Source of the DNA: Spongilla lacustris
Taxonomy: Eukaryota; Porifera; Demospongiae; Spongillida; Spongillidae
DNA length: 64,000 bases
NCBI GenBank assembly: GCA_949361645.1
Contig: OX442426.1
Location: 5,402,278 to 5,466,277, forward strand
Direction: 5' to 3'
The position numbers and the translations under genes were made by a program. Position 1 is the stretch's first letter. The number at the start of each line of letters is the position of its first letter. The notes beneath the pieces were generated by a model. The model was not told where the DNA came from. It saw only the letters and a program-made list of their open reading frames with translations, and made no database searches. This document shows, in pieces, positions 1 to 11,788 of the stretch.

Positions 1-42
1 AAAAAATTAAAAGCACCAATAAAACAGCTGCTCACTATAAAA

Positions 43-131
43 GTCACAGTACCTTTTTCACCACTATTGCCTTCAAATTCTATATACATACCACTATCTT
101 TCTCAGAGAGAATGTTTTTATATCTTGTAAT
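43..131. repeat. Partial copy of the 40.4-kb hairpin element
   Basis: The stretch with TTGCCTTCAAATTCTATATA followed by TTTCTCAGAGAGAATGTTTT closely matches one arm of the hairpin element at 40392-40671. Only one arm is present, cut by the window edge or degraded. It lies just downstream of the MATE gene. Confidence 0.75.
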
Positions 132-267
132 ATCATAATTATTATAATAATTATTAAAACCAATAAAGATAATTACATTCATTAAATTTGAATAACATAC
201 AACACACATACACACATTTACATGTACACACTTGACCATTTTAAAAATGATAATCATGTAAATGATA

Positions 268-273
268 TTTAAT
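268..273 (-). promoter_or_regulatory. Possible polyadenylation signal of the MATE gene
   Basis: An ATTAAA hexamer lies on the minus strand about 22 bases after the MATE stop codon. This is the commonest variant of AATAAA, but no transcript end is visible. Confidence 0.3.
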
Positions 274-294
274 TTGTGCTGCATGTGGGGCAAA

Positions 295-3200
295 CTAAAA
301 AGAGTTTGAAGAGTTGGCACAATGAGCAGAGCTCCTGTACTCTGCCCTTGAGCTCCTGTACTCAAAGCGAATACAGATCAAGCCAATAATTAAGATCACC
401 AGGGAAACCATCAGAATAGGAGACCTTAGCAATAGCAGTTTCACTCTGGATTTTTGCGATGGTGGCCCATCCACTTGTGCAACATAGGTAACTTCGGTCA
501 AATTTTCAACTGATTCAGATACACTCGTATAACTAGTTGCTAGAATACAAAGGTGAGAAGAAAAAAAAACAAACTAATTGCGACTCCTCAGCAAATCATG
601 ATTTGCCTTACTTTTAAGATCCGTTTCATTATAATCTGTTCTTTCAGCAACCACATCTACATTTATCTCATACATGTACTCTTCACTAGGGGAAACCTTG
701 GCGTACTTCACTGCCTGTGAAACACGGGGTTATTACCCTATAGGATCTCCACTTGCAGATACTGTGTACCTTGGCTGCTTCCTTATCCCAGTTAGTGCAC
801 ACCAATATGATGATAAATACAATTGTCTGCAAAGGAAAATAAAATATTTCAGTTGCAAATGCACATGTACATGTATGTACAGTACCGTCCAGAGCCAATT
901 TAAAAGCATTAAATTTTAAATTATTCCTGCGCATGTGCATGAATAATAAATGCTTCTAACAATGGCTCTGGACAGTACTGCATACTTACAGTGCAGCTAC
1001 ACGTATGTTACATGTACATCAGTTACAGTTAAACATTCAGCATACATGTATATTCTTTCATGAAATAAACACTCCGTTACAGTAATGAATGCAATGTACA
1101 TGCCCAATTTTTTTTGTCCGTCAGGATCAAAAGACATACCTCCACAAATGCACCACAGAAGAGACCAATCCACAGTCCTTGAGTACCAGTACATTTCACC
1201 AATGCCAGGGATATCCCAATGGGCAGACCAATACAGTAGAAGGAAATAAAGTTGACAATAGCACCAATGAAATGTCGGCCTGACCCGCGAAGCACCCCAC
1301 CCAAAGCACCCTGCATGGAATGATGGGAGAAGAGTTTCAAGATCATAATAATTAGATACATGTACATGTATGCGTACTTACATGTACATGCACAGTGTGT
1401 GTATTAGAACGTTTGGTGTAGCTGCTATGCAGCAGCACGGTAACACGTAAGTTATACACGTACAATGTGTATGTAAATAACAGCTGGAGCTCTTGCCTTA
1501 TGTAAAGTTTCTGGTCTAAACCAAACAGCACTACAATCTACACGTACACAAAGGGTTCAATCATTATGGAATTCAGTATCAAAGCTAATGTTAGCAATAA
1601 TACATGTACATGTACATGTGTGGTGCCATGACAATAAAAAAGGAACTATAAGTCTAACCCCCTCCCAACTCCGCCCCCTTCCTTAATATTAAGTGACACG
1701 ACAGCCCCCCCCCCCCCCCCCCCCAAAATAAATAAATAAATAATAATAATCAATTACATGTACCAAAGCTTTACATGTATTTAGTTACAGTGCTCATGGA
1801 CCCTATACCAATACCACACTGATTATTGAGTTCCAGAGTTTGTAAACTATATAACTGAGACCTGGGTTTTAAAAGTATATTCGGGTGTAAAACTGTATAC
1901 ATGTACATGAAAAATCCCAAATATTTGAGAATTCTAATTGAGACAAATGGAAAGTTACATACATGCATTCCAGGCTCAGTATGGGCTTCTAATATTTTAA
2001 GATACATGTAGGATAACTTGATTGGAGTAATCATATTCTCTGATACAATTTGAGTTAAAACAACTCCAGTGTTTATCATAGCCAGAGAATGAGGTGTCAT
2101 CATAGACCCAACTTTGCCACATAGACAAAGAACTACTTCACAACTGTAATACAGTTCAGAATTGATTCTGTAACAGAAATGTTGGGACATTACAGGTCTT
2201 AATTTTTAAAAGAAAACGTTTCATACATATAACAGTAGTGACATCACACATAACAGTAGTGACATCATACATATAACAGTAGTGACATCATACATATAAC
2301 AGTAATGACATCATACATATAAGAGTAGTGACATAACAGTAGTGACATCATACATATAACAGTAGTGACATCATACATTGTGACATCATTCATATACAGT
2401 AGTGACATCATACATATAACGTACAGTGACATCATACATATAACAACCTTGACGACACGCATCAAATGCAACATATGGTGGTATCATAACAGGTGGCTTA
2501 CCCAGAAGCGTAGGAATGTACACAGGATTGGGGGCCGGGGCCCAAAGGGTGTGTCCAATATACATTCAGCATGCTTTATACCCCCCCCCCCCCCCCCCCC
2601 CCCCCCGGTTCCTATGCCTACATGTATGTTACCTGCATGTGATCACAGACGAGGAAAGGAGATAGAATGTTGATCACTTTAGCCATCCCCTCGATGACCA
2701 CCCTGAGTAGATAGGCACATGTAAAACATGGTACAGCTAGTGTGCATACCATGCCTCCCTCCTCAATGTCACATGGTACTCCGCTAACCATAACTTGCAC
2801 ATGCACCTAGCCTCGTCCCCAGGCCCTGTTTTTATTAAAGTTACGGGGGTGAAAAACAGGGCCTGGTAGACACTGCCAGGGTCCTAGCGCGCATGCGCTA
2901 GCCATTACCAAGAATCTTGGTAATTGTATACTGTTGTAATTTTTGTTTGTAAACCTTTCCGTACACCATCTCGTTTTCAGCGTAAGCTCTTCCTCGTCCC
3001 AGATCGTCGTGTATGTAGAGTTTCGTAGGTCGACTTACTACCCTTGCTCCTTGGACCAAGTTCTTACCTCTACGATTGGTACGTGTAGGCTGGCCACCTC
3101 ACGCTACTTGCCATCGTTAGCCAAAGCCACAATGCTGACAACCTACTCGTACTCTCATGGTGCGCACTCATTGGCAAAGACCTTGTCCGTCGATACCAGA

Positions 3201-6200
3201 CTCCTTCTCATCACCAAACGTTTTCCAAGTGTGTAGGGTGTTCCACCACGAGAGTACAAGTAGGTTGTCAGCATTGTGGCTTTGGCTAAAGATGGCAAGT
3301 AGCATGAGGTGTACAAACAAAAATTACAACAGTATGCGATTACCAAGATTCTTGGTAATGGCTAGCGCATGCGCGCTAGGACCCTGGCAGTGTCTACCAG
3401 GCCCTGTTTTTCACCCCCGTAACTTTAAATAAAAACAGGGCCTGGGGACGAGGCTAACATGCACCATGCCTCCTCAATGCCACATAACCAAAAGATGGCC
3501 TAGGGACAATAAGTACATGTACATGTGTAAATGCCAAGTTACGGTTAGAGGGGTACCATATGATGTAGAGTCCTCAGACTTTAATACATGTAATGACTAG
3601 CAGTTGATTAAATGTATAGTCTGGACTCTCAGCCAGTACACATAGATGTACTTACAGTACCCATACTAATGAAATCACAATTTCAACAGTGCATTTGCTG
3701 CCTCAATGCTACATGTGTACATGACCTTCTATGATCAGGGCAAAGAGCCAAATTGAATGGTTTACAAATGTACCAATAAAGGTGAGGGGAGAAGTGACAT
3801 ACCGATCCTCAGAGAACACTTGTCCAATCACATTCTTCACAGCTTGGAGCAGAGCACCAAAGACCACAGATTCCACCACTAACCAGCAATGCATGTACAG
3901 TAGTGAAATGTGAGTAGGAGTGAAATGCATTGTAGGTTAACCATAATTCACTGCGCTTGCATAAGAAAAAATGACCCTTCTTACAACTGATCCCTTACAA
4001 ATGCTTCGCAATACAATAACATGACCCCTTTTGCAACAGTGACACTAACCACACAAATGCAACATACAGACCCCTCTTACAAGTACAACAGTCAAACTGT
4101 CCCCCTTAACAAACGACCCCTTCTAATACCACACCTCAATCTTGCTTACACGTAATGACAAGGACAAGATGGAAGACCCTCTTGGCCTCTAGACCACGGC
4201 CAGCACCAAGCTGTTGGCCAACACGAATACTTCCTGTTATGCCAATAGCCAGTGCAGTCTGCAGAGAGAATGAGCACACATATAAGGCCACTCTACTTGT
4301 ACATATCCAACCCCAGACCTTCCGGACCCCTGCTTGCCCTGATTTCAGTCACAATTCCTTTGGATTAGTCCCCTGTGCAAGGCAAGTTGTAATTGACCCT
4401 TGACCCCCTCCCCCATTGTCTTCAAAGCATATCTCTCCCTCACTGTGCATGACTAAAAAAAAAAAATGGAAGCCAGTAGCAATATCACTGACCCAGAGTG
4501 GACCAACAAACAGCAACCTCAATGGACATGCAATGTCCAATGTACTTAGAAGGATGTTACACTTAGCACCAGGATGGTGCTACACCTTGTAAATAGGTAG
4601 TACAGATATATAAACCTTGCGGTGTTAGAAATGATTACACAGAAGACAAGGCTCACCAAGAAGAGGATAGCGTTGATGTTAAGAATATTGAGGTGGATGG
4701 CCTGCTCAGTTTTGCTTACGGTGCCCAGTACAAACCCTCCAATCTCATAGCTCCACCACTCCAACCCAATCATGAGGACCCCGGGAATGGCCAGCTTGAC
4801 GAAGGGCCACCAGTCCTCCATGGCCTCCCAGGTCCACCCTCCCCACGTCTGCTTGTGGAGCCCACAGGCAAACATGTAGATGAGGACAAGCACAGGGGAT
4901 ATCCCCTGACTTATCGTCATGGAAATGATGGCTCCACTGAGGTGAATCTCAGAATTAAAAAAAAACAAAGGAATACAAACGAACCAGCTTACAGAAAACC
5001 TCGCTTAGCTCCAATCAACAGGCCGGCATGGAGGACTATGTTGATCACATTGGAGGCAAGCCCCACAAGGATGAACACCAGGATGATGCTCTGAGCATAG
5101 AGACAAAAACATTAAACACTTCAACAGAGTGAGGTCACAACCCAATGGCCCCTAACCTGAGACTGAAGGTATTTGGCAAGCAGGATGACCAAAAAAATGC
5201 TCTAACATGAATGACAGTATGCAGTTAAATCACTTCAAAGTTAGCTCTAGGAGCAAAATTTGTGCATACGGGAAGAGCAAGGCAGAATATCCTCAAGTAA
5301 AGTGCAGTCAGCCTACAATGAAATGATGTAATTCTGCTATTAAGGTAGGTTATTAACACTAGCCTGACGACAGTGGGGTCCTGCTGTAATAGTGTGAGGA
5401 TGGACTGCATGTTGAGCCAGAGGGCAAAGATGGGGAGAATTAGTATTCCTAAGATGATTAACCCTGTAAGAGGGTATTAGGGAGGAAAGGAAAAGGAAGA
5501 GCAAAGAATTCAGAGGAAAGGAAAAGGAAGAGCAAAGAATTCAGAGGAAATGTCAATAGGAACACTTATGGGACAATGTACATAAAGTATGGGGTGGGTA
5601 ATGTAATTGAGGAGATGGTGACAACAAAACAAGGGTAGGGATGTAGGAGTGAGGAGGGAGGAGGGAGGGGGAGGAGGGAGGAGGGACATAGGAGGGACAT
5701 AGGAGGGAGGAGGAACATAGGAGGAAGGAGGGACATAGGAGGAAGGAGGGACATTAGAGGGAGGGAGGAGGGACATAGGAGGGAGGGAGGAGGGACATAG
5801 GAGGGAGGGAGGAGGGACATAGGTGGGAGGGAGGAGGGACATAGGAGGGAGGACATTCATTCCCACCTCGCTGAAAGACAACACCAACTCTCTTGTAATT
5901 CTTGCATCCAAATGCCTACATGTAGGTACATGTACATACACATGTATACATACGCAGGCTTCGCAATCCACACAATAACGATCATATGGTCTTACTTGAG
6001 AGCAGTGTGTGTCCACAGCTGTGCCAAGTCCATAGATAACAGATATCCCTGTTATGTTGATGATCTGTTTGGCAAATCCAGAAGGAAACACGGTGATAGG
6101 ATTTGGGGATTCAGGTAAGAAGATAGATGAATGAAAATCAAGGTATGGAGATCAGAGTATGGGGATCAGAGTATGGGAATCACAGTATGGAGATCCAACA

Positions 6201-6809
6201 GCATGTATGGGGATGAAAAAAAAGAGAGATTAAACCAGGTGGTAACACAGTTGGCCTGACCTCTCGTGAACTTACTGAAATCGCAAGGGCTGTAAACAAG
6301 GAGTTAAATTTTTATTTTGCCTAACTGAAATTCATACATGTACATGTACAGTACCTGCTGCATCATTGTACTTCACAAGGTCATCTGTGCTAGTAACATT
6401 CCTTGCACGAGCTGTCCCTGTAACATAGTGGCCGACAAAGGCCAAGGACTCAAAAAATATGACTTGTGTGAGCAGTAGTGTTATGTACTTGGATGGGTGA
6501 GCGGTATACATGTACATGTATGCATGTGTATGTACACGTTTTTGAGACACGTGTGTTATGTAAATGTCAGGTGTGTTGTGTAAAAGTTGTGTATGAAAGT
6601 GCAGGCACATGTGCATACACAAACACGTGTATGTGTGTTGTGTGTGGATTTGTGTATGTGCATGGATGGTAGCAGGAGTGAAAATATGCTGGGAAAAAAA
6701 AAAAAAAACACCACACAGTACTTACAATGGGGAACACTATTCTGAACTCAAAGAGCTCTGTTCTCAGCCAGGTCCACGTGTTTGCCAGGTGTTCGCGCCG
6801 GGAAGCCAT
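295..6809 (-). CDS. MATE-family multidrug and toxin extrusion transporter (SLC47-like), 16 exons
   Basis: Exons in transcript order: 6809-6726, 6487-6355, 6078-5996, 5915-5867, 5463-5364, 5312-5270, 5201-5157, 5090-4993, 4936-4657, 4258-4150, 3878-3803, 2702-2633, 1310-1140, 826-770, 714-612, 539-295. All phases join to give 581 residues, close to animal MATE1 (about 570). Seen: NITGISVIYGLGTAVDT in the first membrane half, EWWSYEIG (Glu271 and Glu276, matching the substrate/proton glutamates of MATE1), GSIRVGQQLGAGRG and GVLRGSGR in the second half, and a final membrane segment near the C-terminus. Known of the family: proton-coupled export of organic cations and drugs across the plasma membrane. 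The start is the ATG opening exon 1, 28 codons before a GTAAGT donor. Oddities: intron 2 appears to end in TG, and intron 5 uses a GC donor. SLC47A1 versus SLC47A2 cannot be assigned for an invertebrate. Confidence 0.93.
2221..2450. repeat. Minisatellite in a MATE intron
   Basis: About ten imperfect copies of a roughly 23-25 bp unit containing ATATAACAGTAGTGACATCA lie between exons 12 and 13 of the MATE gene. The small ORFs over it are repeat artefacts. Confidence 0.85.
2808..3456. mobile_element. 649-bp fold-back MITE with 9-bp target duplication
   Basis: The element starts TAGCCTCGTCCCCAGG and ends with its complement CCTGGGGACGAGGCTA. The outer 115-120 bp arms are inverted copies of each other, and an inner pair (about 3113-3165 versus 3240-3302) extends the fold. 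Each arm also holds a small palindrome around CAGGCCCTGTTTTT. Both sides carry the direct 9-mer ACATGCACC (2799-2807 and 3457-3465), read as a target-site duplication. It sits in the intron between MATE exons 11 and 12 and encodes nothing recognisable. Confidence 0.88.
5640..5860. repeat. Purine-rich minisatellite in a MATE intron
   Basis: Imperfect tandem copies of about 12-22 bp built from GGAGGGACATAGGAGGGA lie between exons 4 and 5 of the MATE gene. The proline-rich antisense ORFs are by-products. Confidence 0.85.
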
Positions 6810-7856
6810 GTTTCCTATAAACTGGTTAGCGACAGCTAGTCACAGCTTAAACTTTGCAGTCGCAATATTAGTGCATAGGGCCTACATACATGTACGAACA
6901 AGAATGGTGCGTGTATGTACATGTGCAGTGTACAGATACACGGTCTTACACACAACACACACACACGCACACATAGGCCTACACAAACACACGCGCACGC
7001 AGTCACATCATGTATGCACGCGGGGACCTGAACTTTCAGCACTAGCAAAAAAAAACAACAATCGCCCCACTGACTAAGTAGGCCTAGACCCCTAGTCTAG
7101 GCCTAGTATTTTGCACGCACTACCGGTATCATACTAGTATGGTATAATATAAACTCTACTAGTACTGGCTAGCTTAGGACGGCATTCCCACACAACCAAC
7201 CTTCTGTCCTATCTCACCGTTGCTCTTGTGTTATTTGAAAACAAGTACAAGTACATGTACTCTCTTACGTATAGAGCGCTTTCATGGTCACATGACGCGT
7301 GGGCTTTAATTGCGTTAATTGCTTTATTGTCCTATATGGGCTTATGCTCGGCTTTTGGTACTTTTTGATAAGATACTCACGCTCCGAGGGCACAAGTAAA
7401 TATCGTATGTTTTGCAAATGTTATTTAAGTGTTAGAGCACAATAATATACGTCTAAACGACACTCTGAACTAATGTAACACACCTAACCCCATACTTCTC
7501 CATAGTAAACGAGCACCAATATGGCGGCTAATTAGACGATGAATGCTATTAAATCGCGCAGCTCTATACGCGACGGCGTAGCGTTTGAACTTTCTGTTAT
7601 ATTGAAGTTGCAAATTGATAAATGGCCACAATCACATATGTGATATGATGTCACATGGGAGTTGCCACCAAACCGATTTCCTGTACATGTAGCACTAGGT
7701 ATCTAAGAAAAATGACAATGTTTGAAATCCATTCAGCCGTATGCTGTGTTTTCACCCACAACTGTGCTGCTCGGCAACGTATGACGTAACGTCCTTAATT
7801 TTCTGAAATAGGGATCCCTTATAATTCTCATAGCCGCGCCTATGCTGCCGCGAGCT

Positions 7857-9179
7857 CAGGGGCGGATGCAGGATTTTGGCGAGGGGGGGGGGGGGGGGTT
7901 TCCACATGAATATTGATGAAGGGAGGGGCGCGCGAGAAGCGCGCGAAATTTTTATGGTGCGCATTCTAATTTTTCCACAGATTTTATTGGAAAGTGGAAA
8001 CTAAGGCAATCAACACCAATACATGTGTGCCACACTGCCACTCTGTTACGTTCTGGTTCCCAGGCTATTGTGGTTTTACGGATTTAAATGGCTGTGTTGG
8101 TACATGCATGCGCTTTTCTTTGCTATTTGAGCCACTTAAAATTTACCACTGAATACGGCAGATGACCTACTTCCAAGCAGTAAACAGTGCATGTGACATT
8201 GGCGCGCGAAAATATTTTTTGTACACATTCCAATTTTTCCACAGATTGTACATCTATAGGGGGATTAGAAACGGAGGCAATCATAACCAATAAATGCGTG
8301 CCACTCCGTTACGTTCTGAATGGTTTCCAGGCTATTGTGGCCTTTAAAGGCAGATCTGCATTCGCCATTGTACGCTACATATGCATACGCCGGCTTGGTT
8401 TCTCAGTTTGCTGTGTTAAAATTTACCATCATCTCTAAAAGCTTGCAGCAAGATGCAGTCAACTTTGATGGGTACTAATACTAGCGTACCAATCAAAATA
8501 ACTGCGGAAAGAATCGATCTATTACGAGCATTTCAGTTGGAATTACGGTTGGGCACTTTACACTATACGTAAAGTTTTTTTTACGTAAACTTTTCGTAAA
8601 GTTTGTAAGCACTTTTGTTTGCTTTACGTAAAGTGGATGCATACTACGGTATTCAAATGAGAACTGATATAATTATTCCTAAGTGGGTATGGCAAATAGG
8701 AGGCGCACGTGATCGCTTATTATGTTTTTGACGATGAACTGATCTTGTTACAGGGGCGGATACATGATTTCAAGGCAGTAATAGCCCTAAGTTTTTGCTT
8801 TTCATGAGAAAAGTATAACATAATCCCGTGAGCCTTACTGGGGTATGCCACACCCACTTTACCTTTACACTTTACGTAAAGAATGTAAAGTTTCCTGTAC
8901 TTTACGTAAAGCATGCCAACAGTACTGTAGTTGGAATACATTTTAAATACCAACCTACTACCGGTACGTATCTCGCAGTTTACAGAACTAAAATAACCAA
9001 TGAATAAGCAATAAGAATAAGCTGTTTAGGAGTGCACGCTGAACTCTCCGTAGAAATGTATAGCTCACGTGCGCCGATCATACGCTAATTATACCTTAAT
9101 TATATTCATATTCAGGTTCGAGGGGGGGGGGGGGGGGGGGGTTCCAACCCCTGGAACACCCCCCCTGTATTCGCCACTG
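7857..9179. mobile_element. Composite non-autonomous element splitting a carbonic anhydrase relic
   Basis: The left end reads CAGGGGCGGATGCAGG and the right end reads CCTGTATTCGCCACTG, imperfect inverted repeats of hAT-like type. The 5-mer GAGCT directly flanks both ends (7852-7856 and 9180-9184). A second left-type end, CAGGGGCGGATACATG, occurs at about 8752, so elements may be nested. Inside are two diverged direct copies of about 200 bp (7925-8130 and 8197-8400) and several CTTTACGTAAAG palindromes (8560-8640, 8865-8912). No transposase is seen. A 5-bp duplication is short for hAT, so the family is uncertain. Confidence 0.5.
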
Positions 9180-9540
9180 GAGCTTCACATCGTTAGTGTC
9201 AAGGACACTCTCAAAGATGCAGCATCATTTAAAGGTTGCGACGATGCACTGGTAGTCGGAGTATTTCTTAGAGCTGTTGACCTTCCTGTCGCTAATAGTA
9301 ATACTGTGTGGGAAGAGCTGTCCCCTGTTCCACAAAAATACGGCGAAACGTCCCAGACAGTGTCCGTTCAGCTCAGTCCAGACGGCAAGAGTTATTACTT
9401 CTACGAGGGATCTCTGACCACTGACCCTAGCCTTATAACGAAATTGTTCAATGGCACGTGCTGAAATATTCTATTGAAATTTCGGGAGAGTACCTATTGC
9501 AGTTGCGGTCCACTTTAGATAAAAATGGAACAGCAGTATA
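9180..9540 (+). pseudogene. Alpha-carbonic anhydrase C-terminal fragment, frameshifted
   Basis: The first frame opens with GAGCTTCACATCG (ELHIV), where active enzymes have ELHLVHW. It continues with LVVGVFLRAVDLP and YYFYEGSLTTDPSL, which match the VVGVFL and YYxYxGSLTTPP motifs of alpha-carbonic anhydrases. After about 9435 the match shifts frame: NEIVQWHVLKYSIEIS, then LLQLRSTLDKNG, the family's VxWxVxxxPIxIS and LxxLR region. The third zinc histidine of the ELHLVH motif is replaced by Ser. The upstream two thirds is not present as a continuous ORF. The family reverses CO2 hydration; this copy looks dead. A spliced functional gene with a sequencing error is less likely. Confidence 0.75.
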
Positions 9541-10224
9541 GATAGTAACTTCCGACCGACTCAGCCATCAAAGAGAGAGTAATTTCTGCGTGCACTAAGA
9601 ATTGCTTGACATCAGTGATGCCGAATCCTGATCTCTAACTTAGTGATTTTAGCACTAAGGCTGCACAGTTGTTAATTTTGTAAGAGTGCATTAGTAGGAT
9701 TTGAAGGACGTGAAAAATACAGTGGTTCCATTCTGAGTGTTGACGATAAACTTCTGGGAAATAAAATACTCATGCATCATGATGAACTAGTGCGTTTTTT
9801 TAGGTCATGTCATAATTAATTGACAGCTCGGCCAGGAATTTTAAAATTATTTATACAGGCTAAGTTGATGGCCGGCCATGCGCGCGTGCATGCAGGGTTG
9901 CCAACCCTCCCCATTTCTGAATACCCATTAGATGAACAGAAAACGGGGATGAACTCTGACAAATGCTGCAGTGGTCCAGACTGCCCTCCAGATAATTAAA
10001 AAGTGAACTCATGAGTGGAAAACAGGATGAGCTCTTTTATTTTTATTTTTACGAATGTTGCGAAACAATGCACTCTTGTTAATTGCATGAGTATTCTGCA
10101 TTTTTTAGCGGGAGCCCCTAGCAGCTAAGCTGGATAATTCCTTTTGATATTGCTTCTTTCCACATCTATATGCAAGTACCTAGTTAGCTAGGAAAAGTTA
10201 ATTATATGATAATAATCCAATCAG

Positions 10225-10960
10225 TCTTTAGCTTTGCCAGACAGAACTAGACTACTGTCTGCTTCTTCTCCCTGGCTCCAAGTTGTCCCAGCGCCATCGC
10301 TCAATCTCCATCTTGACCCCTCTGAATTTCAGGCTTGTGTAAAGTGGTGGTTAGGCATTGATGTCTCCCAAGGTGCCAACTGTCCATACTGTCCCTTTCA
10401 CTGTTTGGACTCCTTGGGTCACCATACATTAACCTGCAAGTTAAGTATAGAGGTGATCATGATGTGGTCTTCCACCACAATTCAACAGATTACGGTATGT
10501 ATTTCTTGAGTCTTGCAGGTGTTGGTGCCCATGTAGAGGCAGGGAGTGTTCTTGGGCATGACCAACCAGCGTACTTGACCTGCTGATGTCCTGGTCCCTC
10601 CCTGGGTGTTAGGCAAGCCAGCTGCATTTGGCATTTGGTTACTGTAACTTCACCGCTCAATCCAAGTACATTTACTGAAGCGAGTGTGGCAACAGGGTCA
10701 GCAGCCTTGGCAGCTGAACAGTGAAAGAACAGTGCCAATGCATGAGGATAAATGTAATGAACTTGCTGTGGAAACCTATGGGTGTTGGGGGACTGAAGTG
10801 AGCAACACTAGCTTGGCACGATTGGCTTCTTGTCTGGCCACAAGGTGCAATTTTTCTAAGCCACAAGCCATTATATTGCAAGTCTGTATGGAAGACTCAG
10901 CTTGACCCTGGTCAGGGCAAATGTTAGAGCTCTGCTGTCCCATTCTGTGTCCTTCCAGGA
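10225..10960 (+). pseudogene. Decayed retroelement 3' end (RT-associated C-terminal region)
   Basis: Readable pieces in order are WLQVVPAPSLNLHLDP, then a Cys/His cluster CPYCPFHCLDSLGHHTLTC, then after frame changes LTVTSPLNPSTFTEASV and LAVETYGCWG, then LARLASCLATR. This order matches the C-terminal region found after reverse transcriptase in some invertebrate retroelements: WLxAxP, Cys/His knuckle, TSPLN, VExYGAWG, LASRLA. Stops and shifts break it (for example TGA at 10581 and TGA near 10734). No reverse transcriptase core is nearby. Assignment to a named retroelement class is not possible by eye. Confidence 0.6.
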
Positions 10961-11439
10961 CACCTGCTAACTTGTAACTTGTGTTGTGGATTTTAAAAAT
11001 AACTATAATTATAATTATAGTATTGTCATAATGATTTCATAAAGAAAATAATGATAGCTTTACTATGACATATACAACATTTTGAGAAAGAGTTTCAGTG
11101 TGCTGAACATTAATGTGTGGTTGGTCACTGCCTTATTACTGTACACTAGTTTAAACAGACTGGCAGAGAAGCACAAGAGTTGCAGGGACATACTCTGTAC
11201 CATGTACTAGTACATGGGGCAAGTATGGGTCATACGTAAAAAGTAGTTGATATGGGGAAGAGAATTCCAGAGTCTGAGGGTATTTTGTTAGTAGATGATG
11301 AGTAATTGCTGCATACATACATGCAATGCAGTAAACTGCATGTTAAATAAATGGAGCATGGTTTTATGATGGGCTCTCTGATGTGTACTGATAATGCAGT
11401 ATTATATTATTTGCTTTTGAAATTATGCTCGAAATCATG

Positions 11440-11562
11440 CAGCGAAGTTCGTTCCCATCCGGTTACTGTTTATCTCGTACCCATGCATCACTATGTATGC
11501 TGCTATAAACTGATATACACCGCGTGGGTACGAGATAAACGATAATCGGACGGGAACGGACA
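11440..11562. repeat. Small inverted-repeat element
   Basis: GTTTATCTCGTACCCATGC on the left pairs with GCGTGGGTACGAGATAAAC on the right, with weaker pairing outward (GTTCCCATCCGG against CGGACGGGAAC). The spacer is about 35 bp. It looks like a very short hairpin MITE. Confidence 0.7.
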
Positions 11563-11788
11563 TCGGAGGAAAGAAGGCGGTGTAATATGCTCACGTGCAT
11601 GCATGGTACACATTTATAGCAACTTGTAATAATAAATAGCAACATACATATGACGTAACGTAGTTACGTAACTAACAATACACGACGCGCGTGACGTCAA
11701 TGTAACTCCTCTATAATGTGAGGTATACCGCCTACCTCTTAAGTATATGGGACAGTTTCCACGAAAATGGCCCTTCGTTTATATATAT

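Noticed and set aside
5510..6091. 193-codon minus-strand ORF
   Set aside because: It joins two real MATE exons (5996-6078 and 5867-5915) through introns and a purine-rich repeat; only the exons are kept.
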